A stretch of 64,000 nucleotides of DNA, from the NCBI GenBank assembly GCA_032768795.1, contig CP136490.1, positions 2,294,001 to 2,358,000 on the forward strand, in the 5' to 3' direction. This document shows, one piece after another, positions 19,999-31,551 of the stretch (the first letter of the stretch is position 1; every line of letters begins with the position of its first letter). Source of the DNA: Tremella fuciformis (Eukaryota; Basidiomycota; Tremellomycetes; Tremellales; Tremellaceae). The position numbers and the translations under genes are program-made. Under the pieces are notes generated by a model. That model was given only the letters and a program-made list of their open reading frames with translations. It ran no database searches and was not told the DNA's origin.

Positions 19999-20522
19999 AT
20001 GTCCACCCTTGCCCCCGTCAACCTCGTCTCGGTCAACACGGCTCCTGATAGGGCAAAGAAGGTCATCGGGACGGTTATTGAGAATGTCAAGGATCGGTAT
20101 TCGATCGTCCATGCGGGGAACAGTACGAGTGGGTCTCCTCCTTCTCTCTCCCACGTCAGGTCTTGGCGCTGACATGTGCAGCAATAGAAGGTGTGAAGCC
20201 GCTCCTGCTCTCTGTTCAGCCTCCGCCCGGCATATTGGTGAGACCTAGTCATTCCACATAGGGCGTTGCGCTAACTAGACCAGTTTTGCGCTTCGATGGT
20301 CAGTACCAGCACTCGGCTTAAGGTCTATGAGGGAACGCTGACCCCCAGTGGACACCGGAGCAGCAAGCAGAGATACAACAGATAGCTCGCGACACGATTC
20401 CCGGCATCAAGACACACGGTATCCCGACCGGTCTGCAGGTCCAGGTCGGACCGGACGGCATCGTCAAGTATCTCATGGAGCGGATCGACGAGATCATGGA
20501 GGGCGGAGCAGCCTCTGCTTAA
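19999..20522 (+). CDS. Small protein of unknown function (about 115 residues)
   Basis: Four short exons joined by small introns give one clean frame: MSTLAPVNLVSVNTAPDRAK, KVIGTVIENVKDRYSIVHAG, IEGVKPLLSSVQPPPGILFC, ASMWTPEQQAEIQQIARD and GLQVQVGPDGIVKYLMERID, ending EGGAASA. Introns fall after HAGNST (from about 20128), after PPPGIL (from about 20240) and after ASM (from about 20300). The acceptor-side dinucleotides and frame agreement make it a real gene, though I do not recognise the family. No signal peptide, membrane segment or metal motif is seen. The composition suggests a compact soluble alpha/beta domain. It is divergent from the FAH-family gene and could be co-regulated with it. Confidence 0.65.
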
Positions 20523-20550
20523 CATTATCAATGCTCATACTGCTACAAAG

Positions 20551-23130
20551 CTACCCGCGCATCTCCCAGCATGTGACTCTCAAATGGCCATCCCGTCCGG
20601 ACCGGGGAACAGCATCTTCCTGTCCGGCGTCAGCGCTGATTCCTGCCAGACCATGAGCGACTGACCAGAACTGATCGTCGGCAACGGGAAACAACACCTC
20701 GTCCGCCTGGCCTGCGTCCATCGTCGCGTCGTTGCTCGCGGTACCTCCTCCAGTCCCGAGCGTGTCCATTCCGTTCCAAAGCGTATCATGTATCAGCTGC
20801 TGCGAGCTGATCTCGATGTTGGGGGCCAGCGCGGCGACCGGGAGGTGCTGGGTGATGGGGTCGTTGGGCAATCTATTGGCTCTTTGCTCGATCACGGGAG
20901 ACGCGGTCGGGGGTGGCAGTGGTGGTGTCGCCTCCAGGAGATGTCTGAGGAGACGATGAGTGTACGCCGGCATGTCATCAGAGGTGAGCGAGGCTTGTCC
21001 GGTCGACTGGGACGCTGCGGCAAGAGCTTCCAATGCTCGCAACCTGTCTGGCGGCCGCATGGAGTTGAGGTTCTGCATGCTAAGCCGAATCATCCGTTGT
21101 AGCTTCGGTAGTCGCTCACCCTCATCAGCCATATGGCTGTAATGGCCAGTGCGACCCAGACGAGATTCAGGCAATATGGGAGGTAGTGATTTACCGCAAA
21201 CTCGTTCTGAAAGACCTGGATCAAGGCCAATGCTGCTTCGGCACACTCGACAAAGGCAAACGTGAGAGGAGTCGGGTCGTTGGTATTGAGCACCTCATGC
21301 TTCGCCTGATAGCGAGCGTTGAACAAGAGACGATACTCGCAGATATGAAAGCGGAAGAGAGCGTCGAAGAGCTTGAGGTTGGGTATCTGGTGAGGCAGGA
21401 ACCCAAAGTCCGCTGCTCATCAATTCACCTTAGCGTTGCGGAGGAGACACAAACGAGCCCGTTCGAGCCAACGCTTTCGCCAGCGCTTCCATTGTAGCGT
21501 TGTCCAGTCTAGTAATCTCAAGTTTGCGGGGTCTCCGCTCATGCCCGACAGCATATCCGCATAGAGTCTGCACATCCTGGAGAAAGCCACCCAGGCCGCA
21601 AGAAACGCCTCGCCCGGCGTGTGAATAGACGGGTGCTCATTGATCCACTCCAGTGGGTCGTCGGAAGCCTCATCAACGATCATCTTCGGTAGAGAGTGAT
21701 GGATGGCGAGACTTATGCATGAGCTCAAGTCAAGGATGATGGTCATCAGACTGCTCACTGATAGTCGGCGATCAGAAGATCTATATTGGCTAAGCTTGTT
21801 TCGTGCGGTGATCAAACGATGACTCACACAGCCAAGCTCGCTCTTTGGCCAATACCTCCCTGGCCTGTCTCTCGTTGTTCGGCAAGGGTCTCGGTCCCCA
21901 ACGATCTAGCCTGAGCTCCTGCGCCATCCGTATCGCATATCCCATTCTACGCCAGCTGGTGGTATCGTCCGGCTTCTTCCAGTGCGTCAAGAGGCTTATC
22001 GCGAGTATGGTCTCGAGGGAGCATAGTCCAAATTCCACCGCTTGACCTAGCAGCTTGTTTGCGAGTGCCAAGCAGCCCGTGTAAACCCTCGGCCGTATGA
22101 TTTTGGCCGTCACGGTGAGGACCGCTGTGAAGAGCAGGGTGGATTTGTCGCGACAGGAGGACGGAGTGTGGAGGATGGGGTCGAGGATGGTGACTGTCGT
22201 GTTGAGGTGACGGAAATACCTGGGGGATTGTGAGCACACTTGGCTGACAGGCAAGACAACGCGTACATCTCGAACAGCTCGTAACAGTCCGTCTCACTCA
22301 ACAGCCCGGCGGCGATGGGATCTGGGCTGTCTGTCGCCAGAGTTTGCTCGAACGGTGATCGGTCACTGGGTGAAGGAGCGTTGTTTACTTGCGTAGCGGT
22401 GGTCCTCGAGCCGGGGAGGAAGGCTGCGGGTCAGCGAGGAGGGATATCTGTAGCTCAACCTCTCTCACGCATCGACTCTCCCTCTTGAGGGATGACATGG
22501 GAGAAGTGGATGTCTGGGCGGGGAAGGGTGGCCGTCTGCGGCTCCGGTACAGGTACATTCGTCCAAGGTCTGGACGGCTCAATCGAGCTAGGGCCAAATC
22601 CTGACAGGATGTCGGGGAGGTGTGTCTGATTTGGCAGACCATCCGGACGATCCGACGCTTTCCGGAATTCATCAAACACCTGGGGGTCGTGCTGATTCTC
22701 AAGAAAGACATCGCTGTGCAGCTTCGGACTCTCCATGGGAGGACGTGGTGCTCGGGGCGGCGACGCGGATGGCAACTTGTTGCTGCCCTGGCGTCCCGAT
22801 ATCGAGCCCTTCTTCACCCGTCCCCGACGGTGCTCCTTGTACTCGCAGTCCAGTTGATGCATCAGGCATCTTTTGCAGGTCGTGCTGGCATCGACCGTGT
22901 TGCATTTGCGCTGAGAGTAAGCGCGGGCCCGAGTTCGATATCTATTGCATATGGGTCCACCTTTGCAGCACGACAATTCAGGCAGCTGACTTTACTGGAA
23001 TCAATCAGCTTCAAGCCCTGCCAGGTGGGTAAAGGTAGGCGGGGGCCACGTACGAGGCAGATTTCTCGCCCAGCGAGGTCGAAGTGGATGCGGTGCTCGG
23101 GCCGCCAGAGCTGCTGGTCGCCACCACCAT
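20551..23130 (-). CDS. Zn2Cys6 fungal transcription factor
   Basis: Gal4-type regulator. From ATG 23130 (MVVATSSSGGPSTAS) an intron with branch CTGAT and acceptor ATTCCAG leads to KVSCLNCRAAK. A second intron (GTGGAC donor) splits the zinc cluster before RKCNTVDAST, then CKRCLMHQLDCEY, giving Cys spacing 2-6-8-2-6. A basic RRGRVKKG linker follows, then a Pro/Ser-rich region and the fungal-specific TF domain (KSTLLFTAVLTVTAKI, GLCSLETILAISLLTHW, RLDRWGPRPLP). The C-terminal exon holds a helix-rich stretch and an acidic end (DEVLFPVADDQFW). It is divergent from the DUF3500 gene, with 317 bp between starts, so it may control that gene or the FAD monooxygenase beyond (inference). Confidence 0.83.
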
Positions 23131-23447
23131 GGGATGTGTGACATATAGCGGGGTCTGGATCGAGATGCGGGGCACGCACGGCGCACGGGGACGTGTGTGT
23201 GTGTGGTGGGTGTATTGCGGTTGCACAGTCGTGGAGTGCAAGTGTAGAGGCAGAGGGAAGAGCGGGACTGCGGGGTTTATCCCCACATCGACCTCTGCGG
23301 CGTACAATGCCCCACCTCGGCTTTTCTCCTTTGCCGAGGCGACACCCTACTGTGCAGTACTGGCACAGATACATGCATCAGGATGGTGGTTGAACGGTCT
23401 ATGACAGAACCCTTCTGCTTCTCTTGCACAACATCTTGCTCGCCATC
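23131..23447. promoter_or_regulatory. Divergent promoter of regulator and DUF3500 gene
   Basis: 317 bp between opposite start codons. It holds a GT-rich stretch (about 23193-23215) but no recognisable TATA element or coding segment. Confidence 0.35.
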
Positions 23448-25012
23448 ATGACCGCGGCCCCCGTCAACTCTGGATTCATCCTCTCGGACGACCCCGCGAC
23501 TCCCAAGACTGACGCGACCGTCTCTTTCCGCGACATCATCCCCAAGCCTGATCATCCCAGGATAGCGGGTATCCATACACACGACGCGATATCCTGGTGT
23601 CAATCTCGACGCGAGGTGCCTGCTCCCGCGTGGCTTATCAACCGACTGGACCTACAGAATATCGAGCGGCCGTACAAAGGATTCTCGGCGGACGGGAAAC
23701 CTAATCCTTCATTGATACGGTACGAATCGGACGAGCGTGCGCCGGTCGTAGATGCTGTCAAAGCCGTCGAGGCTTTCTTGGATGGGATACCGGAGAGTCT
23801 ACGAACCGAGGCAATCAAAGGGGATGTGGAGAATGACGATGAATTCAGGGCTTGGTCGAATCCCGAGCTATATGTCAACCCAGGTGGGCCATTCTCCTGA
23901 ACGCTTGTCTGTTGACACATCAGGCGGCATTCGACTAGACGAGGTGGACGACAAGGTCAAAGAGCTTATACATGCCGTCCTCAAGGCTTCACTTTCGCCA
24001 GATGGCTACCGAAAGGCGCTTGGCTGCATGTTGACCAACCACTTCCTTGGCGAACTCGTCAACGGGCTCAAAGTGTTGAACAGGGACTCGTACAACTTCA
24101 GGTATGCTCTATATTGGTGGTTGAGGCTATGGCTGAAGCCTCGAAGGCTCTTCCTCCCCGCCGATACCCGCCGCCCATCGCTCACAGATCCGTGGGGCTG
24201 GACATTCTTCGGCCATCATCTCTGCCTAGCGGTATGCTTTGTGGGAAAGCGAATGGTCATCGGTCCAACATTCATGGGTGCCGAGCCTGACCGGATCGAT
24301 GTCGGTCCACATGCTGGTCTGCGACTGTTCAGTCAGGAGGAGATCCGCGGTCTCAACCTGATGCGGAGTCTCTCTCCGGAAAACCAGAAGAAAGCCCAGT
24401 TGAACGAGGGGATGACAACCTCTGAGGGCCTGAAAGAGGACCGGTGGAACCCATTCGATGAGAGGTTAGCCCTTTCGCTTAGACGACGACGAACAAGGAG
24501 CTGAGCTGCATCAGACATTTGGGCGGTGCTCATCAAGATAACCGAGTTGTGCCGTACGAAGGCTGCCCCATATCGCTCTTCACCCCCGAGCAGAAAGAGG
24601 AGGTTTACGCCATACTTCAAGCCTTCAACACTTACCTCCCCGAACAGCCTCTGGAGCACAAGGTGCGCCGTCTACGAGAGTATGAGGATCAGACATATTT
24701 CGCCTGGATTGGCAAATTTGGTCTGGGAGATCCGTACTATTTCAGGATACACTCTCCAGTGACATTCTGCGAGGTGGGTGGTTGCGTGCAAGCCTTGTCA
24801 GACTTGGCTGACAGACCTTGTAGTTCGACTTTCATTGTGGCAGTGAGTCGCGAATCACCGAGTGCCCAGGGTGTTGATGGCTGACCCGCGCAGTCTTCCT
24901 CACCAACACGTCGCCTGCCAAGTGCCATATACATACAGTGAACCGCCTACCCAACTGCGAGGATTACGGCAAGGCTCTGATCAGGCAATGGAGGGAGGAG
25001 AATCGGAAGTAG
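23448..25012 (+). CDS. DUF3500-family protein
   Basis: Protein of the uncharacterised DUF3500 family, found in fungi and bacteria. Start at 23448 (MTAAPVNSGFILSDDPATPK). Exon 1 ends ELYVNPG near 23883. Exon 2 begins GGIRLDEVDDKVKELIHAVL. The family core WGWTFFGHHLCLAVCFVGKRMVIGPTFMGAEPD lies at about 24193-24290, followed by HAGLRLFSQEE. The C-terminal exons carry YEDQTYFAWIGKFGLGDPYYFRIHSP, then FDFH and the HIHTVNRLPNCEDYGKAL end. His/Asp-rich blocks conserved in the family suggest a metal site, but no activity is established. At least four introns. No signal peptide is evident. It lies just upstream of the FAD monooxygenase on the same strand; a shared role in small-molecule turnover is possible. 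Confidence 0.82.
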
Positions 25013-25410
25013 ACCTGGAGCGTAGTACAGAACGCCAGTTACTCGTACTTCATGCATCTTGTTGTCCAGACTTTGCATCTTCCCTAAGACACTCTCAGGC
25101 ACAACTCTACCCTCGAGGTAACTACGCATGCATCCCTTCCCGTGGCGCGCACAGGCGCAGCGGCTCAGACGAGACAGCGCGCATCGCATTCCCCGGTGCC
25201 CCGCGGGCGGTGGTCGGTCTCCACTTTGCGGCATTCATCTCCCTCTCCTCCGCAAAGCACTAGAACCCGCCGGGGGCCACTCATGTTCTGCCCCACTATG
25301 CATGTCCACTGCGTAGATAACTGATTGAGCTGGAGAGTGCTTCTCATCGTTGTATCACTGTCGTCTCCGCGGCTCCCATCGAAGTTCTTACCGAGAAAAC
25401 GAGCGACAGG
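25013..25410. other. Intergenic, promoter of FAD monooxygenase
   Basis: 398 bp between DUF3500 stop and monooxygenase start. GC-rich, open frames without recognisable protein. No TATA box seen. Confidence 0.35.
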
Positions 25411-27086
25411 ATGACCGCGCATCTTGCCGATGAGCTCAACATCCACATGTGAGTGACGCGCCGACAAGCTGGCTTTTGGGCCCCGCTGACGGGCGCAGTA
25501 TTGGAGGCGGGATGGGAGGGATGGGGTGCGCGTTGGCACTTGCCAAGCAGGGGTTCACAAAGATCAGTGTGTGGGAGTCGGCCAAGGAGATTGGGGAAGT
25601 AGGCGCTGGTATAAACATCACCCCGAATCTCGCCAGGATCCTCGACAGATGGGGGGTCTTGGACATTGCCAAAGCAGAGGCGGTCCCGCTGACCGGCGCG
25701 AGCGTGCTGAGTGAGTTTCTGCTGACTAGCGGCGGCAAGGCGAAGCTGACGCTTCGTTAGATTGCGCTTCCGACGAGACACTCACGACCGTTGACTTCGC
25801 CTATATGGAAAAGGAGTTCGGATGGCCATTCCAGGTAAACCACCCTTATCACTGCCCTCTATGTGCCGTCCTGACTTCAGGTATGTCACCGGAAAGCCCT
25901 ACAGAAGTGTCTGGTGGAGGGCGCGAAGCAGAGCGGCGTTGTCAAGCTCAACCTAAACAAATTGGTGGTGGATTACGACTTTGAAAACACTCGATTCCTA
26001 GTGCAGGATAGACAGTCCTCCCCAACGAAACAGCAGAATGGTTCATCGACGAATGGGGTGAATGGTCACGCGATTGAAGGAGAATGGGTGGAAGCGGACG
26101 TCATCCTTGCAGCTGATGGGGTCAAGAGCAAGGCTCGAGGAAAGATGCTGGGAAGGAAGGGTGAGGTGGATGAGGGTAAGTCGACGACATGATCTCTTGA
26201 CTAGAGATTGCGGTGCTGAAGGGGCAGTGGAGGACACCGGCCAGGCAGCATACCGTATCCTCGTGCGAAGGGATATGATCAACGAGGATCCCGAACTTAT
26301 TCCGTTTTTCGAGGGCTCTCATTCGTACCGTTGGATTGGCGAGAGGCGACACATCATCGTGAGTACCCGCAGCAGCCCAATAGATCTCCAAAAGGTTGAC
26401 CGATCAGGCATACCCCATCGAATCCCATGGGGTGTTCAACATGTCCACCGCTCACCCAGATCGCCGGTTTGTGGAAGCCGACACCTGGACGGCCACGGGC
26501 AGCAAGGACGAGATGCTTCAGGTATTCCACGACTTCTGCCCCAGGGTGCAGAAGCTTCTGAAGCTCGTACCAGAGGGAGAGGTGCTAGAATGGAAGCTGC
26601 GAGTGCACAAGCCTCTATCGCACTGGATCGATAACCGGGTCGCGCTCGTGGGCGACGCCTGTCACCCAACGCTACCTCACCTGGCGCAAGGTGCTGCCCA
26701 AGCAGTGGAAGACGCTGCCGTCCTCGCTGTTGTCCTCGGCAAGATCACGTCCAAAGAGGACATTCCCAAGGCTTTAGAAGTCTACCAGGTGCGTTCCTGC
26801 GGTCTTGACATGTCATTCTTTTTGGCAACGCACTGATCGTAATCAGGCGCTCCGAAAACCTAGGGCGGACTGGTGCGTAGCGAACGCGGCGGCCAATGGA
26901 AAGCAGATGCACCTTGCCAAAGGCTCCGATCAGCAAGCAAGAGACGAGGCGTTCAGATCTGCAAAGCGGGAAGGGGGAGCAAACCCGGACAAACAGATTG
27001 ACCGTGATATACAGAGGATCATCTATAGTCATGATTGCCACCAGGAGGCGGTGGACAAGTTTGACGAGGTATTCACCACGCTTTGA
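25411..27086 (+). CDS. FAD-dependent monooxygenase, salicylate hydroxylase-like
   Basis: Class A flavoprotein hydroxylase using NAD(P)H and O2 on an aromatic ring. The start at 25411 gives MTAHLADELNIHI. The first intron lies inside the FAD-binding start, after which IGGGMGGMGCALALAKQG is the Rossmann GxGxxG motif and GAGINITPNLARIL the substrate-side segment. The ADGVKSKAR motif (DG motif, about 26115-26140) binds FAD and NAD(P)H, and VALVGDACHPTLPHLAQGA (GD motif, about 26640-26700) binds the FAD ribose. The C-terminus holds a charged helix ending DKFDEVFTTL. About six introns. An Asn/Gly-rich insert (SSTNGVNGH, near 26040) looks lineage-specific. Substrate not determinable; salicylate, hydroxybenzoates or other phenols are the family's usual ones. 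Tannase lies 2.7 kb further on. Confidence 0.86.
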
Positions 27087-27531
27087 TGAGCAGACATGCC
27101 ATATGTATCAGTCATCAGTCATCTTGTTCCCGTTTCACGTGCAATATTTGGCGTCTCATGCATCGTCGCTGGCTCGCTACTCGGTTCTCGGCAGACCTGG
27201 AAATCGGCTAATGCGTGCGGCGTTCAAGCTGTAGAAATCCCCGCTGAGCTCTTCGGCAAATGCTTGTCCGGCCTCCGCCCCTCCCGCTGCGGTCTCGACG
27301 TTTGCGGGGTCCACGAGGATGCCTCTCAGATCCCCCTCCCCGCACCCGCATGGGGGCTCCAACTTGTCCTGCCAACCAGCGCCACCTGCTGACACCTCAC
27401 ACGCAGTCTGTCAGCTGCCGCTGCGCAGTCGACACGCGTATATATAACGATGAGGCCCGGACTCTGCGTTTCAATTGCGACCCGCGCTGTCCCGCCTCTT
27501 TCGCTCTAGCCTCACAGCAAGATCACACAGC
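27087..27531. promoter_or_regulatory. Promoter region of DHA1-like MFS gene
   Basis: 445 bp without coding signal. It contains a strong TATA element at 27439-27447 and CT-rich DNA just before the ATG. Confidence 0.45.
27439..27447 (+). promoter_or_regulatory. TATA box (TATATATAA)
   Basis: 85 bp upstream of the ATG at 27532, in a GC-rich surrounding, so a likely core promoter. Confidence 0.55.
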
Positions 27532-29333
27532 ATGGCCACCGACGTCGAAGCCAACGGCTCCCTCGCGGATGTTCAACAGAGCAAGTTGTTCCGCGATAGC
27601 AAAGACTCCACTTTGCCTGATGAACACCCAATCAACGCGCTGGGGGCTTGGCGCAAATTTCTCATCCTTGTCGTGCTCACCTACTCGGGATTCCTTGGCA
27701 ATTTCAGGTGCGTCCAGTCGGCCGGGCGCCCAGACTGCAAGCTGACCGTTGACAGCGTTGCCATCATCCAAGTAGCTTTCCCGTGCGTCTCTTCCCTTTC
27801 TCACCGCCCGGCTGACTCTCAGTGAGCTGGCGGCGTCTTTCAAAGTCCCCGTGCCCAAAATTCCCAACTCTATCGGTTACAATTTGCTTGGTTTCGCAGT
27901 CGGGCCGCTGTTCTGGAATCCTCTCTCCAAGGTCAGGAAAGTGACTCGCATGCCGCCCAGGCGCTGACGTGGTCTTAGACCCTTGGACGCCGCCCCGTCT
28001 ACCTGATCGGCTCCGCGGTCTTCATCCCCATGGTCATCTGGATGGCGCTTTCGAAGAGCTACGTTTCCTTCTGCGTTGCCCGAGTCTTCGCTGGACTCTC
28101 GTCATCATGGTCGCAGACCGTCCCTGCAAGCACCATCGCCGACATCTTCGTCAAGCAGGTCCGAGGCTCAAAGATCTCCATGTACGCAGTGGCAGTCGTC
28201 ATCGCGCCAGCTGTCTCGCCCATCTTCTGCGCCCTGGTGGTGCAATCTCACTCGTGGCGAGTTCTGTTCTGGATCATCCTCGGCATGGCCGGACTGCAAC
28301 TTGCGCTCTTCTTCGCATTCGTCCCCGAGACGCTATGGAACGAGGCTGCACCGTCTACACATACACCTGTGCCTCACCCAGTGTCAGACAAGTCGGCGGA
28401 CGACCAGGTCGAACAGCCCGGCGCCATGTCGTACAACAGCGCCCCTGCCGGTGGATGGGTCGGTTCCGCCTGGATGCCCTGGGAACGACCGGGAGAGTAC
28501 TTGCAGATTTTCCTCTCACCGATTCTCATGGTGAGTTTCGTTGGCATACCCAGGCCCTCAGACTGATCATTGCTCGCAGGTCCGCTACATCGCCATCTCT
28601 CTCCCGTCGTTCTACTATGGATCCATCTTTGCTTGGTCGGTTGGAATCACCATCGTCATGCCGCAAAAGTTCGACGCTGCACCCTGGAACTTCAAGCTGG
28701 TCCCTCTCGGCGCCGCCTTTTTGGCGTTCGGCATCGGCGGCGTGCTCGGCAAGTGGTCTGGCGGCATCGTTGGAGACAAGACCGTGTCGTACTTTGAGCG
28801 CAAGAAGGGTCAGAGGCAGCCCGAGGATCGTCTCTACGCTTTGGTCAGTAGCATCCCTTTCACGTGCCCGCATCGAACCAAGGGCTCACACCCTCACAGC
28901 TTCCTATCTTGCCTTTCATGCTCGCCGGCTGTTTGATCGTCGGGTTCACCGTTGACAAGGAACTGCACTGGATTGCATACCTCATCGGTGGCGGCCTGTT
29001 CTTCTTCTGCCTCTCGGCTGCCACTGGACTGCTGCAGACAGTGAGTACACCGTGTCCCCTCGACGCCGCCACGAGCTGACCGCCAAGTACGTGCTGGAGA
29101 CCTACATCACAAAGTCGATGGACACCCAGGCCGTCTTTGTGTTCTGGAAATCCATGTGGGGCTTTGCCATCGCCTTCTTCGTCTACGAGTGGGGCCTCGA
29201 CAAAGGTTTCGTCTCCGAGTATGCAGTGCAAGGAGCTCTCGCAGCCGGTGGAGGCTTGTTGGTTTGCCTCCTGCTGCTCTGGAAGGGATACGACATCCGC
29301 AAGGCCCAGGGAATGCCGGTGGTCGCGCGTTAG
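27532..29333 (+). CDS. MFS transporter, DHA1-like (multidrug/polyamine type)
   Basis: Twelve-helix H+ antiporter-type major facilitator. The cytosolic N-terminus MATDVEANGSLADVQQ leads to NALGAWRKFLILVVLTYSGFLGNF. The LGRRPVYLIGS loop (about 27978-28015) is motif A, SYVSFCVARVFAGLSSSWSQ is helix 4, and APAVSPIFCALVVQSHSWRVLFWI is the motif C/helix 5 region. A long central loop (about residues 240-290) ends in WMPWERPGEYL. The C-terminal half ends LLLWKGYDIRKAQGMPVVAR. Introns fall at about 27710-27754, 27782-27823, 28531-28579, 28843-28900 and 29042-29089. Family members export drugs or toxins; nearby aromatic-active genes suggest efflux of phenolics, which is inference. Confidence 0.83.
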
Positions 29334-29811
29334 GGGAGAGCTTGGCGCCTGCGATGCTGATCAAAGGGGGACATACTGCAGAAAAACGTTTGAGCCAGAA
29401 ATGTTCTTGTACTAGTGTTGAGGGCGTCGGATATCATCAAATCTGCGAGCATGCACAGAGTAGTGAGAATTTGGCTGCAGAGAATACGATGGCGTCTTGA
29501 GGAATAATCGATGTCATATGAGTGCCACTCTCCCGCTCTGTTTGAGCTTGGAGGTAGCAGAGGACTCAAAGGCTGCATGTTCTATGATCTGCTTGGACTC
29601 CAGCGGTGTTGCGCCCAATTTGCATCCTCTCATCCATCGAGCTTCAGTTGTCGGTGGCCTCGATGACATCGCAGACCCGGACAATTATTGCATTCCAATC
29701 CTAGATACTATACTTTTCTCACTGGTTCACTTCGGCTGGTCACTCGCTCCACTATTCTTTCCGCTTTTCTCATCCTTTGAAAGCCATTTTGGTATCCTTA
29801 CGCCCCCCGCC
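29334..29811. other. Intergenic between convergent genes
   Basis: 478 bp between the stops of the MFS gene and tannase, which converge. AT-richer than the genes, and presumed to hold both 3' ends. Nothing else recognised. Confidence 0.4.
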
Positions 29812-31551
29812 CTAGTAGACTGGGATCTTGAAAGCATCAAGCGTGTAGACGAAGCTGTCCACCGACGACTGGCTGAACTCGCAGGTCATACTTCCGTCGC
29901 TGTTCCAGTAGGGCCTCAGGGGGTACTCGCACAGATCCTGCTCGCCTTGGAACTCGCCGGCAGTAGTGACGTTGGCAGGAAGCTTGTCGGGAACTTGGTC
30001 CTGCTCGACCCACTCGATGAGGGTCTTGAGTGGGGTGACAGGGAACGGTCCGTTGGGCTGATCGGCGGCCTTTCCACAGTGTCCTGCGCCGGGAATCAAG
30101 TAGAGCTTGTACCACTCGCTCAGGGCGGAGACGCTGTCGTTGTACCCCAGACCAGGATACATGATCGTCCGAACCGAGTCCCAATAGCGAACGCTGGAGT
30201 ATACCGGGATGGAAAAGTCGGACTCTCCGTGGTAGTGGATGACCTTCCCGCCGGTCGAGTTGAAAGCGCGAAGGTCTGGCCAGTTGGTCATGAGCGTGTC
30301 GTAGAACTTTTGGTAGCCCTCGTACATCCAGTGAACCAGTGTGTCGTACGTGACTCCGTCAAGTGTCAGGCTAGACGTTTCAAGCTCGGCAAGAGAGCGC
30401 TGGACGAATGGCTGTCCAAGGCCAGAGATGGGCACCTCCCATTTTCCGGTCGAGTTGTCGTAAATGGAGGGAATGGCATCGTCGTAGGTAGAGCTCGGCG
30501 AGTAGAAGAAGTACGCCTGCTGACCTTGAGAATCATGCAGGCCGTTGTACAGGGTCTGAACTAGCTGGGCAGCTTGCTCGGACACAGTTCCGACCTGGGC
30601 GGGCTGAGCTGGGACGACACCGTACGGCTCGGTTACGGCCTCGGTGGCAGGGCAGTTGTAGGGTGTTCCAACGGCCTGGCTCACGTTGTACTGCTGCATG
30701 CAGAGGTCGGTTCGAGAAACGACCCCGTCCGTACGGCCGTCCAGGGGATCACAGGCTTTGATGGTGGCATTGGTGATTGCCGCCAGCTCGCACGGTCCGG
30801 GAACATAGCCGAGGGTCTGTTCGGCCACACCGGCAAAGAGGTGATTGACTTGCTGGAAAGCGAACCGGAACGCTGGAGCACCGATCAGGGCGCCATCCCA
30901 CTCGTCGCCATACCGCTGAACCTGACTCCACCCCTCTCTGCCTCCCTCGGAGCAGCCCTCGTAGTACGCGTACAGCTTGGTCGAGTTTGCCATGGAGTAA
31001 ACGTTCCGCGCAAACGCCTTGCCAAGAAGCGACAACTCCCGATGCGCTTTGTAGCCAAACGAGAACAGGGTGTCGTAGTTGAGCGTACCGTTCGCGAGCA
31101 GGTCGACGCCGTTGACGTTGTAGTTGATTGAGAAAGAGCCGAACCCGCCATCGGTCCGCCCAGCTACGGCACCATACACCACGCCATCTTGAGGTCCGGT
31201 GGCCCCAGAGTTGATGGCATAGCCACCCCCTCCGGTGGACAGGTACCGGTTCTTGAAGTCGTCCGGGGTCGGGAGCCAGTAATTGACTTCAATGTTGTCG
31301 TTTCGCCCGTCGCGCGTGTACGAAAAGGTGACGTTGCAGAAGTCGTATGCTGGACCGGTGGGGAAGTCGGTCGGGGTGAAGTTGTAGATCGGGTCGACGA
31401 TCAGTGACGAGGAGTCCAGGGTGAGGCCCAGCACGGCGTCGTAGGGAAGGGCACTCTGGATGGATCCTGTGTTGCATATAGACTCGAGGGTCCAGGCAAA
31501 GACGGCTGGGGCGGCGAAGATGGCAGGGAGCAGGCTCTTCGAGCGGCGCAT
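29812..31551 (-). CDS. Secreted tannase/feruloyl esterase family enzyme
   Basis: 579 residues in one exon, the usual length for fungal tannase-family enzymes, which hydrolyse gallate or ferulate esters outside the cell. The N-terminus MRRSKSLLPAIFAAPAVFAW is a signal peptide. The catalytic CS-D-HC motif is complete: C200-S201 in EGCSEGGREGW, D445 in HGESDFSIPV and H491-C492 in GAGHCG; the two Cys form the family's structural disulfide that ties Ser and His. STGGGGYAI (about 105-113) and the lid region with paired Cys and a calcium-type loop (about 265-300) are also present. Many N-glycosylation sequons. Lack of introns stands out among the intron-rich neighbours. Convergent with the MFS gene on its left. 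Confidence 0.92.
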   Translation of the reverse strand: MRRSKSLLPAIFAAPAVFAWTLESICNTGSIQSALPYDAVLGLTLDSSSLIVDPIYNFTPTDFPTGPAYDFCNVTFSYTRDGRNDNIEVNYWLPTPDDFKNRYLSTGGGGYAINSGATGPQDGVVYGAVAGRTDGGFGSFSINYNVNGVDLLANGTLNYDTLFSFGYKAHRELSLLGKAFARNVYSMANSTKLYAYYEGCSEGGREGWSQVQRYGDEWDGALIGAPAFRFAFQQVNHLFAGVAEQTLGYVPGPCELAAITNATIKACDPLDGRTDGVVSRTDLCMQQYNVSQAVGTPYNCPATEAVTEPYGVVPAQPAQVGTVSEQAAQLVQTLYNGLHDSQGQQAYFFYSPSSTYDDAIPSIYDNSTGKWEVPISGLGQPFVQRSLAELETSSLTLDGVTYDTLVHWMYEGYQKFYDTLMTNWPDLRAFNSTGGKVIHYHGESDFSIPVYSSVRYWDSVRTIMYPGLGYNDSVSALSEWYKLYLIPGAGHCGKAADQPNGPFPVTPLKTLIEWVEQDQVPDKLPANVTTAGEFQGEQDLCEYPLRPYWNSDGSMTCEFSQSSVDSFVYTLDAFKIPVY

